Assembly: GCA_964019135.1 (NCBI GenBank) | Contig: OZ025257.1 | Span: 22,118,352 to 22,182,351, forward strand | Reading direction: 5' to 3' | Source of the DNA: Arenicola marina | Taxonomy: Eukaryota; Annelida; Polychaeta; Arenicolidae | Length of the DNA stretch: 64,000 nt | In this document: piece after piece, positions 45,384-55,044 of the stretch | Layout of the letters: each line of letters opens with the position of its first letter | Numbering within the stretch: position 1 is the first letter of the stretch | Program-made: the position numbers and the translations under genes | The notes under the pieces: generated by a model | What the model was told of the DNA's origin: nothing | Database searches by the model: none | What the model saw: the letters and a program-made list of their open reading frames with translations, nothing else

Positions 45384-46775
45384 GCGAAAAGACGTGCGAA
45401 AAGACAGCCCAAATGCCAATTAACCCCGATTTGAAGCTGTTGAACTGGCTAATTCGGTTTGAAACATCTTTACTGCGGGCAGGAATGAAAAAATGTATTG
45501 TTCAATCGGGTTTATGCATATTTAACAAATATTTCAACACGGATGCTGTTCAGCGTTCGGTACGGCTGCTGTTAGATACATGTTTGCGTTATGAGGTCTT
45601 TTCGCGAAAAGACTTACATCGGCATAAAAGGGACATGTATCGCTGTTAAAAGATACTTAAAACATTAGTCATAGTAGAATTATACAGTTTATTTACACAC
45701 CTCACACCACACACATTTCACCTTCTTCTTACTTGTCGTCGTCGTTTTAGCGGAGCGCTTCTGTTTGCGCTGGCATGGCTTCTTACCGCCAGTGGGTGCC
45801 GTGACCATAAGTTGGCCGTCTATTGAGCAGATACAGCCTTTGAGCAGTTTAGAGGCCGTCATGAACCATGCCAGATGCCTCTGACGCTGGTCTAAAGTGC
45901 GGGACGCCCATTCATCCATGGGGACGGCGGTCCTGTTGAATTTCTCGCAAAGCTTGTAGTCCCCACTGCCAACCATGCTGTGCTCTACTTGGCGGTACTG
46001 GTGGATGTTGTGCCGTCTATTGAGCAGATACAGCCTTTGAGCAGTTTAGAGGCCGTCATGAACCATGCCAGATGCCTCTGACGCTGGTCTAAAGTGCGGG
46101 ATGCCCATTCATCCATGGGGACGGCGAACCTGTTGAATTCCTCGCAAAGCTCTTAGTCCCCACTGCCAACCATGCTGTGCTCTACTTGGCGGTACTGGTG
46201 GATGTTGTGCAGCATGTCAACCAGTCCCACCAGGGATTGGAGTTTCCATTCGGTTTCCAATTTGATCACATGATTGATACTCTCGCAGTTGTTGTTTGTC
46301 CAAGAAGGAGAGATGCCATGTCTTTATGAGGTTGCATAATTTTCCTTCCGTAACTGATTAGCCCTGCACGAAACCGGCGCCCTGAAACCGGGTATCTTCC
46401 GACTTCTACCTCAACTAATTAGTGTCTCCTACCCCAATAACGCTAAGATTTTATTTTGTAGAAAATGGCAACCCAATGTTGATGAATTAAAAAAAATATG
46501 TTTCAGGCGATACATGTCCCATTTACGTCTTTTCGCGAAAAGACTTCGTAACGCAAGCATGTATATGATACAGCCGTACCGATTGCTGAACGGCGTCCGT
46601 GTTGAAAGATTTGTTAAATATGCTTATGAACCCGATTAAACAATATATTTTTTCATTCCTGCTCGCAGTAAAGACGTTACAAACTGAATCAGCCAGTTCA
46701 ACAGCTTCAAATCGGAGTTAATTGGCATTTGAGCTGTTTTTTTGCGAGAATAGTGTCTTTTTGCGAGACACATCT
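45384..46775. mobile_element. TIR element (about 1.4 kb) with internal palindromes
   Basis: Left TIR 45384-45652 and right TIR 46503-46775 are inverted copies, roughly 85-90% identical by eye. Shared blocks include CAAATGCCAATTAA, TTTGAAGCTGTTGAACTGGC and GCAGGAATGAAAAAAT. Each TIR contains the perfect 18-bp palindrome GTCTTTTCGCGAAAAGAC (45596-45613 and 46527-46544). The interior holds a transposase-like C-terminal fragment. It lies about 95 bp after the gigaxonin exon. Confidence 0.82.
45689..46330 (-). pseudogene. Transposase-like C-terminal fragment with 197-bp tandem duplication
   Basis: The minus strand encodes HGISPSWTNNNCESINHVIK, then HNIHQYRQVEHSMVGSGD, RTLDQRQRHLAW and a Lys-rich tail ending CVWCEVCK. 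The SWTNNNCESINH motif resembles the end of MULE-like transposases (low certainty). About 197 bp is directly duplicated (45817-46013 and 46014-46210), which duplicates the domain and disrupts the frame. It is probably the remnant coding part of the enclosing TIR element. Confidence 0.6.
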
Positions 46776-47440
46776 CCTCACAGGCTCGCACTAAAGTGGC
46801 AGCAGACACCAGCCTTTTTGCTGGTGAAACGCTCGTGGTGGCATAAAAAGTTGCAATTTCACAATAACGCTTTGCTGTTTTCAAATTTCTTTAAAACTAA
46901 CATAACCACAAATCATTAGACTTTTCATTTGTAGCTTGCTTTTCTGCAAATAAATGTCTTATGTGCGAATTTGACTACGCGGACTGCTTAGACGCCATGA
47001 TTGTTTTCAACGGTTGGTCAAAGTGACTTTTTTCGTGGGCCTGAAAGCAGGCAATTGAAGATCGCATGTGAAACACGGAGTGGTGCCACCAACATTTGCC
47101 ATGGTTATCCTTTTTTAAGACACAAATAATATTTCTCCATACTGACACTCCATTGCCAACAGACACTTTCATTTTGTCACAAATAGACTAAATCACAGAC
47201 AATGAAATGCTTTATAGTTGCCATGGCGCTCGTGGCTGGTACAAATATAGATCATCTATTGTTCAGAGCATGTTCAGCGCCATGGCAACTATGTCATCTT
47301 ATGACGTGTGCTTTAGGTGGGAAATATGGGCCGAAACGACACGCTACAGCATTTATGACTGACTTTAAGGGTCTACGATCTTACCCATCGCTACGGGGTG
47401 GGCGTCGCTGCGGGGCGCTCCCCGCAGTGACGCCTTAATA
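46776..47440. other. Transposon-nest spacer with small hairpin
   Basis: No gene. TAGTTGCCATGGCGCT (47215-47230) is mirrored by AGCGCCATGGCAACTA (47276-47291), forming a 77-bp hairpin. Confidence 0.4.
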
Positions 47441-48110
47441 ACACTGCCTGTACTGTTAGTGGCCGTCTTGCATGCGCCCTCCCCTCTCAGACGCATAGCC
47501 AGAACTGGTCTGCATCGACAGTGGGGGTCTCCTCTGCTGGTATGTCCACAGAGGTCGCATCGTAGCGAAAGACTGTCTTTTTTGTCAAGTCGTGAATGAG
47601 GACCTTTCGGTGGTAACCGCAACGAACGCAGGAGAACCCGTAAGTGTGATCCACCAATGCTTCAAATGCTAGGTAGGCATTTTCCACATCTTGGGCATTT
47701 ATTTGTATTTGAAGTCTGTATTCCATCATCCCGAAAACCCGGGCTATAGCAGTATATGGTTGACCAAGGCGCTTCGTATTTTCATCAGCACTGGGTAACT
47801 GAGCATCAGTCTATCGTTGTAGTTGTAAACTGCAAAGTCGCTGTCTTGATACCTGTAGGGTGTTGAGCAGGAGGGACAACGGCGGTAAAAGGTCTCGATA
47901 TTGGTTGTCAGGGGGCTATCCAAGTTGAGTATCTTGCAGTGTCTTATCAACTTGGTTTCCCAGAGGCACAATGCAGTAAAAGCACAAACGCTTCTGATGG
48001 GAAGAGCTTGTCTGGCACGCTTGTGCAATTGTACTCAACAGTACAGACGGATTAATGCGGTATCGTCTTCTCGCAGTGGTGGTACTGGACTTGTCGGCTG
48101 AGCGGTTGGC
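47440..48110 (-). pseudogene. KDZ/HMGXB3-like transposase-derived ORF, middle part
   Basis: The minus strand reads FYRRCPSCSTPYRYQD, FAVYNYNDRLMLSYPVLMKI, and then in another frame ENAYLAFEALVDHTYGFSCV and RCGYHRKVLIHDLTKKTVF. From memory this matches the middle of proteins annotated as HMG domain-containing protein 3-like in fish and invertebrates (C..C...YRYQ, FEALTDH.Y.FSC..CG.HP). These are thought to derive from KDZ-type transposons. The frame changes near 47740, so the copy is decayed. Confidence 0.65.
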
Positions 48111-48573
48111 CAGAGGGGACAGTAGTAGTGGCTGTGTATGTGACAAAGTTCATACCTTTGGGTAATTCTTTTGTTTGTTATGTATAATTATTCTGTTTAT
48201 TGTTTCCCCCTGCGTAAACCATTAGGTTGTAGGGGTGTTTTCATTTATATATACATAAATATATCGTATATATGACTTATTCTCTTATCCTGACACCTTA
48301 AAGATGTGTGACTTTATGGCGAAATAAAAAAATAAAAAAAACATATTTTACCCTCATGAAACAAGAAATAGAGCTTAGACTAAATAATCACTGCCCATCG
48401 GCTAATATTTACCACCCATCGGCACCGGCACTTTCTTGTGCACTCCGTATCGCTATCAGTGGCACAAAGTGCTTTTGGATGAACCCAGATCCACCAGTTG
48501 AGACAGCTGTGGTGGTCCACATCACCCGGCAACAGGGCTCATCCGTTTGATGAACTTCTCGGCCCACTAACCG
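48111..48573. other. Spacer, no gene
   Basis: AT-rich (48170-48360). A fragment near 48360-48548 on the plus strand (FWMNPDPPVETAVVVHIT) is not recognised. Confidence 0.3.
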
Positions 48574-49095
48574 TTATGTGTAGGCAGCTGCAAGGCTGTC
48601 ATCAATGCCTGTCGAAGGCATGTAGCTCACTATCTGCCTGCTCACTACAGCACTTGAAGCATACAAGTGACTGATGTCGGCATATGCACCAACGCTGGTG
48701 ACACTACCCAGTAGGCTGGGATAGGTCGGTGGCAGCATCTGTGGCGGGTGCCCTGCCAAAAATTCTGGATCTGTCTCAGTGTCCGATGAGGGATGAAGCA
48801 TGACCTCTATCGCACAGAGGACGCGAAGCAGGCAATGATGTTCCTCCGTGCTAAAGAGGGCCAATGACAATGTCCTATAATAGCAGTTGCCATCAGCGCA
48901 AACCTGGTCCTGAAGAAGTTGCCGCCACCAGTTTTCATGCGGGTTTGGTGGGCAATTCCATCGAAGACCTTTCACGTATCGCGCCTTCAGTCCGCCGGGA
49001 AATAGCGGTCGCGGTACGCTAGGGGAAAATAACTCCACGCCTTGGTTCGGTGCAATGTTTATCTCGTGCAGCGTCAATACATCAATATAGTACAT
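48574..49095 (-). CDS. OTU/vertnin-like ORF, probably transposon-encoded
   Basis: 173 codons on the minus strand. Residues around 62-100 read CADGNCYYRTLSLALFSTEE followed by HHCLLRVLCAIEVMLHPS. This is the DGNC(Y/L)(F/Y)R box of OTU-type cysteine-protease folds, in the variant seen in vertnin-like proteins. The downstream GAYADISHLYASSAVVSRQI fits the next part of the fold. Its place between two KDZ-like fragments suggests it is part of a mobile element, not a host vertnin gene. Catalytic activity cannot be judged. Confidence 0.55.
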   Translation of the reverse strand: MYYIDVLTLHEINIAPNQGVELFSPSVPRPLFPGGLKARYVKGLRWNCPPNPHENWWRQLLQDQVCADGNCYYRTLSLALFSTEEHHCLLRVLCAIEVMLHPSSDTETDPEFLAGHPPQMLPPTYPSLLGSVTSVGAYADISHLYASSAVVSRQIVSYMPSTGIDDSLAAAYT

Positions 49096-49502
49096 CTAGA
49101 CTGGGTACATCACGATTGGTTACAACGGGTCTGCTTCCATCGGTTCTCCCTTCTCTCATACATATACCCACCGCCAACCAATCACACGACTCCTTTATTG
49201 AAATGCGGGTTACAACTTGCCCATCTCTTTATCCCCGCTTCACAACCTCGGTTCGTAGTCTCACTCGCTAACCAATCCAACGTCTTTCTTGCAACCAGGC
49301 GGGTTGCGACGTGCCGATGAACCTGCCCCAGCATCAGCCGGTTTGGCTGGCTGGGACTTGTCAGGGCACCGTTATGAACTCAGCCTTTAACCCCGTCTTA
49401 ACCACATAAGTTTATCTACCCCGGCGCCTAACGTGCTAGGGCATATTTGATGGCCGTGATAGACCCCTGCGGGTGGCGTAGCAGGTCCCGCTGGGGGCGT
49501 CG

Positions 49503-49876
49503 CCATCAGGATGGGGGCCAGTGGGGATGTCACCGTCCAAAGGGGTGATGGTGGGGGTGTCTTCGTCAGAAGCGGCTCCGGTGCCGGTGGGGGTGTCGCC
49601 CGTCAGAATGGGTGCCGGCGGGGGTGTCGCCCGTCAGAATGGGTGCTGGTAGGGGTGTCGCCCGTCAGAATGGGGGCAGGTGGGGGTGTTGCCCGTCAGA
49701 ATGGGTGCCGGTGGGGGTGTCGCCCGTCAGAATGGGGGCAGGTGGGGGTGTCGCCCGTCAGAATGGGGGCAGGTGGGGGTGTTGCCAGTCAGAATGGGGG
49801 CAGGTGGGGGTGTCGCGCGTCAGAATGGGTGCCGGCGGGGGTGTCGCCACTCAGAATGGGGGCAGGTTGGGGTGCC
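49503..49876. repeat. 31-bp G-rich minisatellite, about 11 copies
   Basis: Unit GGTGGGGGTGTCGCCCGTCA plus GAATGGGGGCA. At 31 bp, successive units cycle through three frames, giving long open frames with GCRPSEWGQVGVSPVRMGAG-type sequence. These are not genes. Multiple G runs per unit make it a quadruplex candidate. The array replaces the sequence just downstream of the KDZ-like ORF end. Confidence 0.92.
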
Positions 49877-49899
49877 ACGCCGATGTCGATGCGCACAAG

Positions 49900-50097
49900 C
49901 TGTCCGAGATTACTGAGTTGCAGGTCTGTTAGCTGCTGCTTTGTCATTGCCTTGTGGTTAATCACATTGTTCTTCTGATGGGTGACTAGTCGCCAGGCGA
50001 AGACCTGGTTCGACGGGGACATTTCGTTCAGCCAATATATGTCGCTGGCTTTGTCGCTGTGTATCTGCTCCGCTGCCTGGGTGTTGGAGTAGTGAGA
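49900..50097 (-). pseudogene. KDZ/HMGXB3-like ORF, C-terminal part after the insertion
   Basis: The minus strand reads SHYSNTQAAEQIHSDKASDI, then YWLNEMSPSNQVFAWRLVTH and QKNNVINHKAM. The NTQAAEQ...LN.MSP...F..RL..H..N pattern is the C-terminal end of the HMGXB3-like/KDZ family. It continues the sequence at 63294-63560, from which it is separated by the 13.2-kb TIR element. Confidence 0.75.
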
Positions 50098-50548
50098 GGT
50101 GAGCTTTTTGCTACCCCCATGACCCCCTCACCCCTCCCCCCCCCCTCCCCCCCCCTGTGGTCGTGCTATAGCGCGACCGAAAATTTTGAAATATCGGTTT
50201 GAAAATGCCCGCTCACGAGTTAATGAGGTCATTAATTTTTGTCAAAAGTCTTTGTTTCCGTGCTATAGCACGGGGTATAATTAGCATAAATTAGTCTGTA
50301 AATAGGTATATTCAACAAGGTTATTAATCATTGTGTGTCTTATGTTCTCGTGCTATAGTACGAGTGAATGAAGAAGACATATTGTTTGAAGTCTTCAATC
50401 TGCGATCAAGTACTATTATGAATAGGTAATAGATGAACAAGTCCTTTTGCTTTGATGAAACAGTAAATCATTTAATCGCTATAGATATCGCCATGTAAAA
50501 TGTATATTCTCGCGTTACAGTACGATTAATCGTCAATGACACGTGTAT
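50098..50548 (+). repeat. Left terminal inverted repeat of the 13.2-kb element
   Basis: About 450 bp, with roughly a dozen substitutions by eye versus the right TIR. Four palindrome-like motifs occur at about 100-150-bp spacing: TCGTGCTATAGCGCGA (about 50161), CGTGCTATAGCACG (about 50260), CTCGTGCTATAGTACGAG (about 50353) and CTCGCGTTACAGTACGA (about 50508). They may be transposase-binding sites. It includes a C-rich stretch at 50135-50155. Confidence 0.9.
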
Positions 50549-52587
50549 TGGCAGCTGATTACTATGTGGTGGCAGTAAAATTCACTGTTGTATATGATAC
50601 GAGGCGTCATTGTGTACTGATGGAAACATAAGAAGCTTGTGTTATAGGTCCACCCTTCCCCCTGCCCCCCTTTCTCTCCCCCATCTATTCACTGACGATT
50701 CTGAACACGTGACTCCCATGCTACACCTGCCCTCTTCGTCAACGATGCAGTTTTAAAATCATAATGGAGTGAATGGTGACGTCATTGACATTTAGTCATC
50801 TGTTTGTTCAGGACCTATATAAAACGGGAGAGATGAGTTAATTGGTTGTTTCTTTATGTTGGCAACCCCTTGACCTCTGTAGCCGACGTTCTGTTTGCTT
50901 GCATATGCATCCAAAAGAAGGTAGGGAGGGTGAAGGATATAACATCAATCGCCTATGTCATTGCTATACACGTTCTTGGGGAGTGTCTGTGGGTTTTTTA
51001 TTGCATTGGAGTTACCAATGTTACGAGCACCCCACATCCGACGGCACGTTTAAACGAGTTTGGGGAAAGAGCGACTGGCTCCCTCCACCTCCATACACCA
51101 TACACTCACAATATTCCTATTAGGTTATTTTGCTGTTACTCCGTCAAGTGAAAACTATTATGGTGCATGACCGCTTTTCTAGTTCATTAAAAGAAGCAGT
51201 TGCATTTGCTTGTGACATCTGCAACCAATGTCGCATTCATATAACTCATACACCGTTAAAGGAATTATTCTGTAAGTTTGAACATTGTTACTCGTTAAGT
51301 CAGTGTAAAGTAACATATATGTTAAAAATGTATTGTATTGAACTTTATTTGTTTTTATTGCACTTTTAAAAGCAGCTAAAGTAAAAACACATACTAACAT
51401 AAATTTTACCAACAATAACCGTATCCATCCATGTCAAGGAACGTAGTCAACAATTAACTTTAGCGTAATTTAAATAACTCACAAATCTCATATGTCACCA
51501 CGTCACAACTCATTCGTAGGTTTCAACAAGACTTTAAACCATTTGCAAAAGTGATTATAAAAGTGAATGCATCAACTTTAAAAATGATATTTTACGTATT
51601 GTATGTATGAAGTATTCGTTTTCCGTCACGTGTTTATATATTTTTTAAACTATCAAGTGTTACAGTAACACAATAAGTTATGCATGTATCATATATTTGT
51701 GAAACATCCATTTACCTTATTGCAATACGTCTCGCTTTACACAAACACTTACAACTTTGCAACTAGTCTTGTAGAATGTCATGTTTCATAAAGTTAACAA
51801 GTTATTGAATCAACAGATTGACGCGTGTTACGCGTGCGTGTATCGCGAATGTGAACTGAATTAAAAGTCGTCATCACGTTAACGAATTAGGAAGTGAGTA
51901 TAAACACTGCCATGTAATTTTTAGTGAGTAGCATTTGCGGTAAAAGAACTTCGCTATTGAAATAGCGTTAGCAACAGGCAAGTACTAATTCTACACAATC
52001 ATGACAAGTTCTTAAATTTTATTTAGTGAACATTGCAATTCCGAAAACAACGATATTTGTGGTGACAACATATCTGCAATGAAGTAAGAGAGAAGTAATT
52101 AGACATAAAAAATAGCGAAGCCAACGTGATGTATGTGCGAATTTAATGAATTGAATTCACCGGTATATTCAGATACATTCTAAACTACGGTGCGTAGAGA
52201 AGTATTGAATAGACTCATGACTGCCAAGAGTTTATCAAATGAATAACATTTGGAACATAACACAATATATGGATAATATAAACCTAATACTTTTGATTAC
52301 AATAAAACTCACGCGAGTATTCTGAGAGAACATGTTGTAAACGGAATAAATCATCAGTTTGTAACCATACAAAGAGATGAATGAAACATATCATTTACTT
52401 TATCTCGTAACATACATTCTAAACTTAGAAAGAGGATCGTATTAAGTAGTTGTCATAGCAAACACTAACATAAACATAACGAATGAGTTATCTGTCTTTT
52501 TTGGTATATCTTGGTGCAATGTATGACGTATCTAACTCGTGTTTTCTCTCTGCGTAGAAGGTATGTTAAAACTGAGAGTATGTATCC
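50549..52587. other. AT-rich interior of the TIR element, no gene
   Basis: About 2 kb, mostly AT-rich, with short open frames that resemble no known protein. A transposase could not be found here. Confidence 0.5.
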
Positions 52588-52603
52588 TTTTTTTTTTTTT
52601 TTT
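52588..52603 (-). other. Poly(A) tract (minus strand) downstream of the CDA-like gene
   Basis: Sixteen T on the plus strand, that is A16 on the coding strand, about 215 bp past the CDA-like stop codon. It may be the relic of an mRNA tail if the gene is a retrocopy, or a simple homopolymer. Confidence 0.45.
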
Positions 52604-52684
52604 ATACATCAAGAAGTTAAACAGATAGAATAGAATTCTCATGAGTTGTGATGTCAAGGACAATGAATCAGTATTCAGTTTGGT

Positions 52685-52690
52685 TTTATT
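52685..52690 (-). promoter_or_regulatory. Candidate polyadenylation signal AATAAA
   Basis: AATAAA on the minus strand about 130 bp after the CDA-like stop codon. It is a match to the canonical hexamer in a plausible position. Confidence 0.45.
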
Positions 52691-52818
52691 ACACATATCC
52701 CAAAACAGTTTTCTTACTCTTAATCAACCAGATTATGTAGGAATGTATGGTAATGTAATTTTTAGAACCCTTAACTTCCTACATGAATTGATACTTCTAG
52801 TATCTAATTAATCTTACC

Positions 52819-54084
52819 TTAAGCTATCCTGAAAGAAATTTCAGGGTCCACTCGTCTCCTGCGAGAATGTAACAATATGTTTAGTTGATTTATAACATGC
52901 GCGCGCTGCATGCGGTCGTACCGGATGATGATGATGTAGAGACCAATCAGGATCGCCGTCTGCCAGATCCAAATGGTCTCTACATCCATGACGTCACGCA
53001 GAGACGCCTTCGTAAGGGTCCTGTTGTAGTTCGGATCACACTTCTTGTTGTAAACTCGCTTCTCCTCGCAGTCCCAGGCCGGTGGGATGGTCCGCTTGGA
53101 GGTGGGATCCGCCATATAGGCCAGGAGCTCTTGCATGGTGATGATCCAGACATCTTCCAACTCCGTCACCCTCTTCAGGAAGGACTTAATTCCGTCCTTA
53201 GCTTTCTGGTTCTCCAGCGTCTTGGAAAAGATATTAATCTGCATTGGCGCGCGTGTACCTCTATAGAAGGTCATGAACTGCTGAAACAGGAAGTTGGCAA
53301 CTTGGTCGCCGCTCATTTGCACGATGCAATCATCCAGGACAGCGCATGAGCGGCTGGGGCCAATCAGCGAAGTGGCTGGTATTTCCCAGAAGCCCGGATA
53401 CGTGTCATACGGGCATCGCTCTTGCTTCCCGGTCCGACATCTGAAGCCCAAGTCCCGGAAGCTGGTATCCAGGGTGAAGGGCCAGGGGTAGACGTCGGAA
53501 GTGGAGTTGTCATGGGGACCGGCGGATAACGACGAGTCGTACGTGAACCCGCTGCTGTATAACATCTGCAACTGCGCGTCCCCTCCCGGTTTCTGCTTCT
53601 GCGCACGCATACCGACGATGTGGTTCTCACCGATGTACGCGTTCTCCACCAGGTGGCTCCGTTGTCCACCGATGGCGGCGTACCAGTCGCTAGGTGGCAC
53701 CAGCCCAGTGACATTCATCCCGCCCAGCGCGACCTCGTGACCTCTGACGTACATCCGGTGCACGGCGCAGTCGTCGGAGAATGAACCAACGACGAAGAGC
53801 GTGATGCCGACAGGACATCCGTTTGGGTTCTTCACGGAGTCCGGGAACAGCTCCTTCATGGCCTCCCTCTGTCTGTCTGCCACAGTCCCCGCATAGGTAA
53901 AGAGGACAACCTGAGGCGGTTTTTCCACGGGCGGGACGTCGTACTGGCAGTAACACCCGGGGAGGGCGCAGTTAACCGGGTCGCACCCCACGCTCTGGCC
54001 CTCCAGCGGGTCAAACCCAATCAGGAGTATCCAGATTACCAGGAGGGCCAAGTAACCAGACATGGATGCCATAACAGACGCCAT
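52819..54084 (-). CDS. Chitin-deacetylase-like membrane protein, catalytically degenerate, intronless
   Basis: A 421-codon uninterrupted frame. Residues 1-30 (MASVMASMSGYLALLVIW...) are a signal peptide or anchor; Met6 is an alternative start. Then comes CDPVNCALPGCYC, the cysteine motif that precedes the NodB polysaccharide-deacetylase domain in animal chitin deacetylases. The NodB domain spans about 57-320. The metal/catalytic motif TFDDA is FTYAGT here (residues 62-67), and H(S/T)xxH after GHEVAL is GGMNV. Both Asp and both His are therefore absent, so deacetylase activity is unlikely; a chitin-binding or structural role is inference. PWPFTLDT and EDVWIITMQELLAYM follow. A C-terminal membrane helix (about 370-387, IWIWQTAILIGLYIIII) and a basic cytosolic tail follow. 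Animal CDA genes usually have introns; this one has none. It lies inside the 13.2-kb TIR element. Confidence 0.9.
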   Translation of the reverse strand: MASVMASMSGYLALLVIWILLIGFDPLEGQSVGCDPVNCALPGCYCQYDVPPVEKPPQVVLFTYAGTVADRQREAMKELFPDSVKNPNGCPVGITLFVVGSFSDDCAVHRMYVRGHEVALGGMNVTGLVPPSDWYAAIGGQRSHLVENAYIGENHIVGMRAQKQKPGGDAQLQMLYSSGFTYDSSLSAGPHDNSTSDVYPWPFTLDTSFRDLGFRCRTGKQERCPYDTYPGFWEIPATSLIGPSRSCAVLDDCIVQMSGDQVANFLFQQFMTFYRGTRAPMQINIFSKTLENQKAKDGIKSFLKRVTELEDVWIITMQELLAYMADPTSKRTIPPAWDCEEKRVYNKKCDPNYNRTLTKASLRDVMDVETIWIWQTAILIGLYIIIIRYDRMQRAHVINQLNILLHSRRRRVDPEISFRIA

Positions 54085-54156
54085 AGTAACGTAATGTTAA
54101 AAGATACCACTCTCATTGACCGAAAGAGCTGTCATTGGTCTACCAGGCGCGGATGC

Positions 54157-54483
54157 CTATTGATTATGATTAAATATGTCCAACACCATAGGCAAACAAA
54201 GTGAGGAATACAGGTCGACGGTCGTGGCCGGAAAACCGGTTGGCTTGAAATAATCCGGGTTGCAAAGTTGACGGTGTTCCAGCAAAACTCTTATGGAGTT
54301 TAACAAGCTTAAGATGCTAAGCATGATCCCCTTCAGCTTGACAAAAAGGCAAACCCACAATGCTTTCCATAGGACGCGGAGGGCCTGCAAAACTGCCTTA
54401 CAGCAAAACACCCAGTGTACAGCGCACAATGCCACAATACCGGCAGCCATTGGCGGGTTGTCGAATTCTGCAACCGATCGCAC
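54157..54483 (-). CDS. Unassigned ORF with hydrophobic segments
   Basis: 108 codons upstream of the CDA-like gene on the same strand. Contains MAAGIVALCAVHWVFCCKAV and VCLFVKLKGIMLSILSLLNS, probably one or two membrane segments, then CNPDYFKPTGFPATTVDLYS. Not recognised. It may be a small membrane protein, an upstream remnant or chance. Confidence 0.3.
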   Translation of the reverse strand: MRSVAEFDNPPMAAGIVALCAVHWVFCCKAVLQALRVLWKALWVCLFVKLKGIMLSILSLLNSIRVLLEHRQLCNPDYFKPTGFPATTVDLYSSLCLPMVLDIFNHNQ

Positions 54484-54729
54484 GCACGCACGCTTAGCAA
54501 ACGAGCTCTCGATTTACAACCGATTTTCGCTACGAATTTAATGAGTCTTCATTCAGTTATAGGAATTATAGGAAGATATTCCTATACTCAAAACGACGGA
54601 AATTCTGCATTTGTGGTGACTGTGAACCATATAAACTTTATACCTCAGGACTATTGAACAGGCAAGGCGACATATTTATTCTCGCACCTGCTGCCGGTTA
54701 CGAGTTAAGCCTAGATGCTAATCCCCTAA

Positions 54730-54792
54730 CAGCAGCTTTTACATGGTAACTTTAGCCGACTAAGCCCCGTAGCCGGCTAAACTGCGTTCGTG
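54730..54792. mobile_element. Partial copy of the TTAGTCGACTAAGCCC foldback MITE
   Basis: ACATGGTAACTTTAGCCGAC then TAAGCCCCGTAGCCGGCTAA matches one arm of the hairpin at 17608-17775. Only one arm is present, abutting the LINE start. Confidence 0.6.
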
Positions 54793-55044
54793 AAATCCGC
54801 CACAGGTATGAAGTGCGAAGGACTGCCCACCGGCTCGTGCCCTTTCAGCCGTGACGGGCTCGGCGTAGAGCTCACACAGGGCGACTTGACGCTGTGCGCC
54901 CATTGCCGCGACGTTCGCTTCCCAGCCTGCGGGGGAGCCCCACCCCCCTCCCAGCCGAACCCCGGCCTCTGTGTGGATGCCTGCCGGAAGACGGACTCCA
55001 AGTTGGACACCATACGGTGCTTTCTCTGCCGGGTGTGGTTTTAC

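Noticed and set aside
49511-49978. Plus-strand ORFs of 155, 106 and 78 codons with GCRPSEW repeats
   Set aside because: A 31-bp G-rich minisatellite read in rotating frames.
52819-54084. Host CDA-like gene in its native place with the TIRs as two unrelated insertions
   Set aside because: The KDZ-like ORF is continuous in content across the two outer flanks, which requires the block between to have been inserted. Kept as the main alternative to test.
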